A DNA stretch of 11,560 nt from Euperipatoides rowelli (Eukaryota; Onychophora; Udeonychophora; Euonychophora; Peripatopsidae): the NCBI GenBank assembly GCA_003024985.2, contig PXIH01S0003650.1, one strand, 5' to 3'. The notes below the pieces were generated by a model, which was given only the letters and a program-made list of their open reading frames with translations, was not told where the DNA came from and did no database searches. Every line of letters starts with the position of its first letter. Position 1 is the first letter of the stretch. Shown one piece after another: positions 7,654 to 11,560 of the stretch. A program made the position numbers and the translations under genes.

Positions 7654-7784
7654 TTATAATACCATATTCAGCAATGCTGCTGATATTGCAGATATAAAGA
7701 TGACCAATGAAATCGTGAATGTACGCTGACCACCAGTCAGAGGACTAAACCCTGCTGAATAGCGTTCATTTGGAACATAGGATT
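7654..7784 (-). CDS. terminal coding exon: linker and GPI-attachment tail of an Ig-domain adhesion protein
   Basis: On the minus strand, ATTTTTCTTTAG at the acceptor (AG at 7786-7785) precedes a 131-bp exon in phase 1 that ends with TAA at 7656-7654. Joined to the Ig exon, the split codon is G|AA (Glu). The 42 further residues begin SYVPNERYSAGFSPLTGG, then QRTFT, then a hydrophobic stretch of about 19 residues (ISLVIFISAI, then SAALL, ending NMVL). There is no charged cytoplasmic tail. Small residues (SAG, or TGG) followed by a short polar spacer and a C-terminal hydrophobic tail form the classical GPI-transamidase signal, as in IgLON proteins and lachesin. I infer a membrane-anchored, extracellular adhesion protein. 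The exact omega site is not determined, and a short single-pass anchor is the alternative. The exon was too short to stand out as an ORF and was found by splice phase. Confidence 0.85.
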
Positions 7785-8953
7785 CTAAAGAAAAATAAAA
7801 TAATAAAAAATGACATTGAAAAACGTAAAAAAAAAAAAGAATTTACAACATTGACTCAAATAACTAGTCGTATTGAAATTACTCAAACATGTCCAAATTA
7901 TAATATTAACAATTTAAGAAAAATGTGATAGAATGTCTTTTTAGGATAGTTGTAGACCACTGTACCTAGTCAGTGGCATACAACTATTTTTGGGGGCTCT
8001 GTGATATTTTTTTAGTTTCTGTATACAATATTCATCAATATCAGCATTTCTTAACTAAAATTCCACAAAACACTAGGGTTCCGTAGCACATAAACAGGGA
8101 TTCGACGAGAAATCATGGAATAAATAAATGTTTTGGTCATTTCATATATCAATTTAATATAAATGATTTTAGTCAAGTGAAAATCATTTAAATTTCAACT
8201 CAAACTATCAAAGTTTCTTCAAATTAATCCAACAAAATTAATAAAACTTGATGTGATGAAATAATAATAGTGCCACCAAAAAAAAAAAAAAAGACTGTTA
8301 TTAGCTTTTTTAAAAAAAAAAAAAAAAAAAATTTCCTTTTACTTCTGTTACCATACAAAAATATTCTCCATATTTCTATTCTTTACTCTTTTGACCAGAC
8401 TTGTTTTTGTTTTTAAAGTGTGATGATTGGCTAAACGGATTTGCCATCGTTTCATAGTTTTGCAATTAGCTGGTTTACTAATACTGGGTTTCTAGATGTT
8501 TATGTTAATTATTGAAAGCTGGATCCTCACCCTAAGGTGTCTCTTCCAGGTTATTTGTTACATAATACAATAAAAATAAATAGATTTCAATGTATACAGC
8601 TATCAAAATAATTTTCCTAGCATTTGATTAGCTATAGCTTAATCCCTGCTATATTTAGCATGATGTGATAACAAACATTATTCCTCAAATAATTATTTTC
8701 CTTATATTGTTTAAAAATAATTGCCTCTTTGGGTTAATAAATAAAGTATCATATAATAAAAAGCACAACATGCATTGCAAATAACATTAAAATTAAGATG
8801 AAATTAACGCATTGGTCTTGTGGAGCTAAAATGTACAGTAATTGATATTGAGAATTAAAATAAAAAGTATAAAAAACTTTGCTGTAATAAACATGATTAA
8901 ATAATACTGGATTTTGTTTTCTTTTATATTAATAAAATAATAAAATTTCTTAC
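7785..8953 (-). other. intron, 1169 bp, between the Ig exon and the GPI exon
   Basis: The donor G|GTAAGA (GT at 8953-8952) and acceptor TTTCTTTAG (AG at 7786-7785) are both phase 1. The interior is AT-rich, with A homopolymers on the plus strand at about 8279-8293 (roughly 15) and 8313-8331 (19). A segment at about 7970-8120 contains AGTGGCATACAACTATTTTT and GGGTTCCGTAGC, with the look of an old repeat that I cannot assign. No further exon is visible in it. Confidence 0.85.
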
Positions 8954-9241
8954 CAATAAGCTCAACTTCACCAGTATCCACACCCAGTTTATTTGATGCC
9001 CTACACTGGTAGACGCCATATTGTTTTTGCTCGATAGTGATAACTCTTAATTTGGTATTTGTGCTTTCACTACTGTCTAAAAAGGTTGTAATGGTATAAT
9101 GCATATCATTGCTGAGCGTCTGGCCATTGAAAATCCATGAGACGGATGGAAGAGGAAAAGCCTCGATATTACATTCTAGCTCCATGTCGTACAGCATGGT
9201 CTGCGAGACTTTTTTCCGTGGTATTTCGACTTCAGGCTTAA
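8954..9241 (-). CDS. Ig-like (I-set) domain exon of a lachesin/IgLON-like cell-adhesion protein
   Basis: This 288-bp exon on the minus strand starts after TTTTTTTTCAG (AG at 9243-9242) and ends at G|GTAAGA. It is phase 1 on both sides, the usual symmetric arrangement for single-exon Ig domains. Of its 95 complete codons plus split ends, the Ig landmarks are: Cys24 in LECNIEAFP, Trp36 in VSWIFNG, Leu65 in KLRVITI, and Tyr78/Cys80 in YGVYQCRASNKLG. The Cys pair is 56 residues apart. The usual Asp of the DxGxYxC motif is Gln. CxASNKLG followed by a GEVELI-type G strand is close to the third Ig domain of IgLON proteins (LSAMP, OBCAM, neurotrimin) and arthropod lachesin. No N-x-S/T glycosylation site is present. 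The open frame continues past both splice sites (to 9338 and 8826), but those parts are intron and MITE sequence. Likely role: homophilic or heterophilic adhesion at the cell surface, by family. Confidence 0.88.
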
Positions 9242-9280
9242 CTGAAAAAAAATAAATAATAATAAAACAATAATAGTTAC

Positions 9281-9559
9281 TTTCAGGGCTAAATTCCACT
9301 TTACTGTTCCCCCAAGATGGCCTCCATATACATAGCATTGCTATAGTTAAAAATAGTCAAAAAGACTTATTGCACCTCTTGATTATCATAGGGTTGGGGA
9401 ATAGTGGGTTTCATACGTAGTTGGAGTTAGGGTTCAGTGTAAGGGTAAGGTTAGGACTGTAATAAAATATTAAAACTGTAAAAAAAAAGGTTGTAGCAAC
9501 TTATCGTTATGTCTAGTATGATGGCTGGGGGAACCGTAAAGTGGAATCGTGCCCTTTCA
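9281..9559. mobile_element. 269-bp TIR element (MITE) with 5-bp target duplication
   Basis: TTTCA direct repeats at 9281-9285 and 9555-9559 flank an element at 9286-9554. The left end reads GGGCTAAATTCCACTTTAC and then TGTTCCCCCA. The right end, read on the other strand, is GGGCACGATTCCACTTTAC and then GGTTCCCCCA, giving about 25 of 29 positions matching. The interior has a GTTAGGGTT/GGTAAGGTTAGG patch and no transposase frame, so it is non-autonomous. The superfamily is not assigned; a 5-bp duplication does not fit TA or TTAA families. It lies in the intron upstream of the Ig exon, about 42 bp from the acceptor AG. Confidence 0.82.
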
Positions 9560-10110
9560 GGTGCTATAGCAAGCACATTGTTTAGCTAATTAAAAAACTA
9601 CGCTAGTTTGTGCTACTGCACAACATTAAAGAATGGCAAATAAACCGATAAGGATAATTAATTTTAATTCCTTTCAAAATGAAAAAAAAGGACGAAATTA
9701 AGAAATTGAATTACAGAATGAAAAGACAACACGATATAGTATTTCGCCAAACATATACAGTGTCAATATCATGATATAAATATATTGTGATTTATCACAA
9801 TATATGTATGCAATCATGACATATTGATAAATATTATTCTAACGAATCATAGTTTTTCATTTTTTGTTTGATACATTAACTCATGCATTCATGGAAGAGC
9901 TGTTTTAGTTTATGCATTGTTAACGTTGGAGCAAGGCTTTACTATTTTTAATAGTAAATACTAAGCTCACATAATCTCGTCAATTATAAAGATCGTAAAC
10001 ATTGCATAAAACAAACAACTTTCGATGCATGTACGAATTAATACTAATTTATTCTGTATTATTTTGACAGCTAATTTAAATATCCATTGGCTTTTTCTTT
10101 AAATAGTAAT
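9560..10110. other. AT-rich intron (minus-strand gene), with hairpin
   Basis: This is presumably intron of the minus-strand Ig gene, since no upstream Ig exon is visible. Apart from the nested hairpin at 9763-9830, nothing supportable is seen. Confidence 0.4.
9763..9830. repeat. nested imperfect hairpin
   Basis: The core is a 12-bp perfect stem, ATATATTGTGAT (9780-9791) with its complement at 9794-9805, and a 2-nt spacer. The outer arms TCAATATCATGAT and ATCATGACATATTGA also pair apart from a 2-nt bulge. The left outer arm holds a 12-bp palindrome, ATATCATGATAT (9766-9777). It resembles the compact palindromic AT-rich repeats of animal genomes. Confidence 0.75.
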
Positions 10111-10500
10111 ACAAAGATAGCAGTTTTTGCTTACTTGTATGGAAACGGCATATGCCTTCCAGTAAGTATTCTGGCATTTATGATCCTGTTGCTGGATTGG
10201 TCTATGCCGATCCATCAAGTATATTCCACCCCTGTGCTATGGTTTTTGTGATGTTAGTAGGTATATTTTGTAGACAGGTAAGTAATTACTTTGAATCAAA
10301 ATTACAAATAAAATGCTTGTGAGTCGATCACCATACTCGTCGCCATTGTGATTTTGTAAGTACAGTATATATTGAATAAGAACAGGAACTATTCATTTAT
10401 ATACAATACTTATTATTACTCATTTAGATAAATAAGAACAATATACATACTGTGATTGATACCATGGACTTACAAGGATAACAAACTAAACTAAAACTAG
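10111..10500. other. less AT-rich stretch with no assigned gene
   Basis: About 10138-10285 is less AT-rich than its surroundings and keeps a plus-strand frame open for some 65 codons (about 10112-10320). That frame includes MPSSKYSGIYDPVAGL and a GACAG|GTAAGT donor-like site at about 10278. GGAAACGGCATATGCCTTCC at 10141-10160 is a near-palindrome. I do not recognise the translation, and no acceptor of quality precedes it. It could be an old repeat or an exon of an unknown gene. Confidence 0.25.
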
Positions 10501-10893
10501 ATAAACTGAATAACATATCTTGCGAACCATCCGCATCGCTTTCCAGCTCACTACTGGCGTATCATGTGACTGCATATGTCACAGTTTTCATAGCATATGT
10601 CAGTCGTGGCTTTTTATTTTGCATTTATTTATTCTTGCATTGTGGAAAAGTTATGTTAGACTACAAACCAACGGTTTCCTGAGTTCCAGTTTTATTTCTT
10701 CACATTTTATTTTATTATTTTCATTCCCATTTGCCCAGTTCCAGCCAACCAGAGATGTTTAATTATTTAGCCATATTTGTTTCTAGTTGCCGGATCCATG
10801 CGATTCCAGTTAACAATGTTAGGTTCTAATTAGCAGTGTCCTCTCCGACCAGCCAACCCGATACAATATCCTTATTATTATTATTATTATTAT
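10501..10893 (+). mobile_element. possible retroelement remnant ending in (TTA)n
   Basis: A less AT-rich block ends with CCAACCCGATACAATATCC, followed directly by about seven TTA triplets (10872-10893). That is how 3' ends of some LINE and SINE families look. It contains a partial inverted pair around GCATATGTCA (about 10573 and 10593). No RT or tRNA-like motif is found, so this rests on composition and the tail only. Confidence 0.25.
10872..10893. repeat. (TTA)n microsatellite
   Basis: About seven TTA triplets. Confidence 0.95.
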
Positions 10894-10989
10894 CAACAAT
10901 AACTTTTATATATTTTCCATTGTATTTCATTTGTGAAAAACATTTAAAACCTGTTTTCATAATGCATTATATAATAAAGATCTCAGATT

Positions 10990-11011
10990 AAAATAATAAT
11001 AATAATAATAA
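10990..11011. repeat. (AAT)n microsatellite
   Basis: About seven AAT triplets, complementary to the (TTA)n run about 100 bp to the left. Confidence 0.95.
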
Positions 11012-11560
11012 GGGTCTGACAACCTGGCTTTGGGATGGGGGGTGGGGGTTTAGCAGCATCAATTACTGTAGGTCAATTTCTTAAAAATAAAACATTTCAA
11101 AATAAAATAATTAATAACATGTTTGAAATAAAGTTTTATTTTTTTCTTTTTTTTTTTTAAGAAATAATGTAAGGCTTTTAGACATTTTACAACATAAAAA
11201 AAATAAAAATGAAATGCAACAAAAATAATAAAACTAAATCCAAACACAAAATTAAAGGCAGTNATAATCAGCAGCATAGATAGTTAAACCAGACTAGACA
11301 TCAGGGTATGAGTTATGTTAACAGCATTACAATTTTTATAAGCTGATAACATAAAAAGCTGCATGACAAACAGACAATGAGAATCTATCAACAGCAGCTA
11401 ATTAACTTGTGACCATACTAATAAGTGCTGCCCTCTGCATTTCAGAATTAGCAGACAAACTTTACAGATCATAGTTAAAGTTTAGTTTATTATTATCAAG
11501 ATCGTTACCCTAGGAGAGTGGTATTACAGAACTTATCGTCAAATAACAAAAAAATATATA
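11012..11560. other. AT-rich stretch without a recognised gene
   Basis: It contains a G-rich patch at 11032-11048 (GGGATGGGGGGTGGGGG), T and A homopolymers, and an ambiguous base at 11263. A GTGCTGCCCTCTGCATTTC word at about 11426 is less AT-rich, but has no supporting frame or splice sites. No further Ig exon is found on the minus strand. Confidence 0.45.

Noticed and set aside
8826-9338. Reading the whole minus-strand open frame as a 170-residue single-exon Ig protein
   Set aside because: Strong acceptor and donor sites trim it to 8954-9241. The N-terminal part is MITE and intron, and the C-terminal part is AT-rich intron.
9420-9460. Interstitial telomeric repeat (GGGTTA-like words)
   Set aside because: GTTAGGGTT and AAGGTTAGG occur only once each, irregularly, inside the MITE; there is no tandem run.
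10520-10762. 80-codon plus-strand open frame
   Set aside because: It begins at a TTG, is Ser/Phe-rich without motif, and ends in AT-rich DNA; a repeat remnant is more likely.
11032-11048. G-quadruplex (also the G-rich patch at about 3715-3735)
   Set aside because: Only three separate G runs of three or more at 11032-11048, and two at about 3715-3735; a stable four-tract quadruplex is not clearly encoded.
11059-11277. 72-codon minus-strand open frame
   Set aside because: It is made of Phe/Lys homopolymer translation and includes the ambiguous base at 11263.

Overview
The window looks like a draft-assembly piece of an AT-rich animal genome. Supporting signs are spliced exons with GT/AG borders in phase 1, a GPI-anchored immunoglobulin cell-adhesion gene, a decayed LINE, several TIR elements, long AT-rich introns, triplet microsatellites and one N at 11263. 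Nothing suggests bacteria: no operons and no dense coding. The Ig protein resembles the lachesin/IgLON group of bilaterians. The species cannot be named from this sequence; an invertebrate is my guess.

The only convincing host gene is on the minus strand. It comprises the last Ig-domain exon (8954-9241), a 1.17 kb intron (7785-8953), and a terminal exon (7654-7784) encoding a short linker and a GPI-attachment tail that ends in TAA. The two exons join in phase and read through as one protein C terminus. The 5' exons (signal peptide and earlier Ig domains) should lie above 9241, but none is visible up to 11560.

Most of the rest is layered repeats. Positions 1-240 are a possible transposon end. 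Positions 725-1560 hold a frame-broken LINE ORF2 C-terminal remnant (minus). Positions 1580-1693, 2630-2800, 3226-3413 and 3608-3930 are short local tandem duplications or minisatellites. A roughly 120-bp satellite-like repeat forms a readable array at 4207-5546. Decayed relatives appear at about 2280-2640, 3996-4206, 5960-6075 and 6728-7225. The array contains a younger patch of three 102-103 bp units sharing one internal deletion. It is interrupted by a composite insert at about 5546-5960, which carries a splice-acceptor plus P-loop (SRP-GTPase-like) exon fragment and tRNA-like box sequences. A 394-bp TA-flanked TIR element at 6791-7184 splits a single repeat unit.

Positions 9286-9554 are a 269-bp non-autonomous TIR element with a 5-bp target duplication, lying only about 42 bp upstream of the Ig exon's acceptor. 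Positions 9560-11560 are intron or intergenic DNA with a nested hairpin, a possible TE with a (TTA)n tail, and facing triplet microsatellites. I see no new biochemical system. The points most worth checking are the GPI-anchored Ig gene, the MITE against its splice site, the satellite history and the captured P-loop exon fragment.
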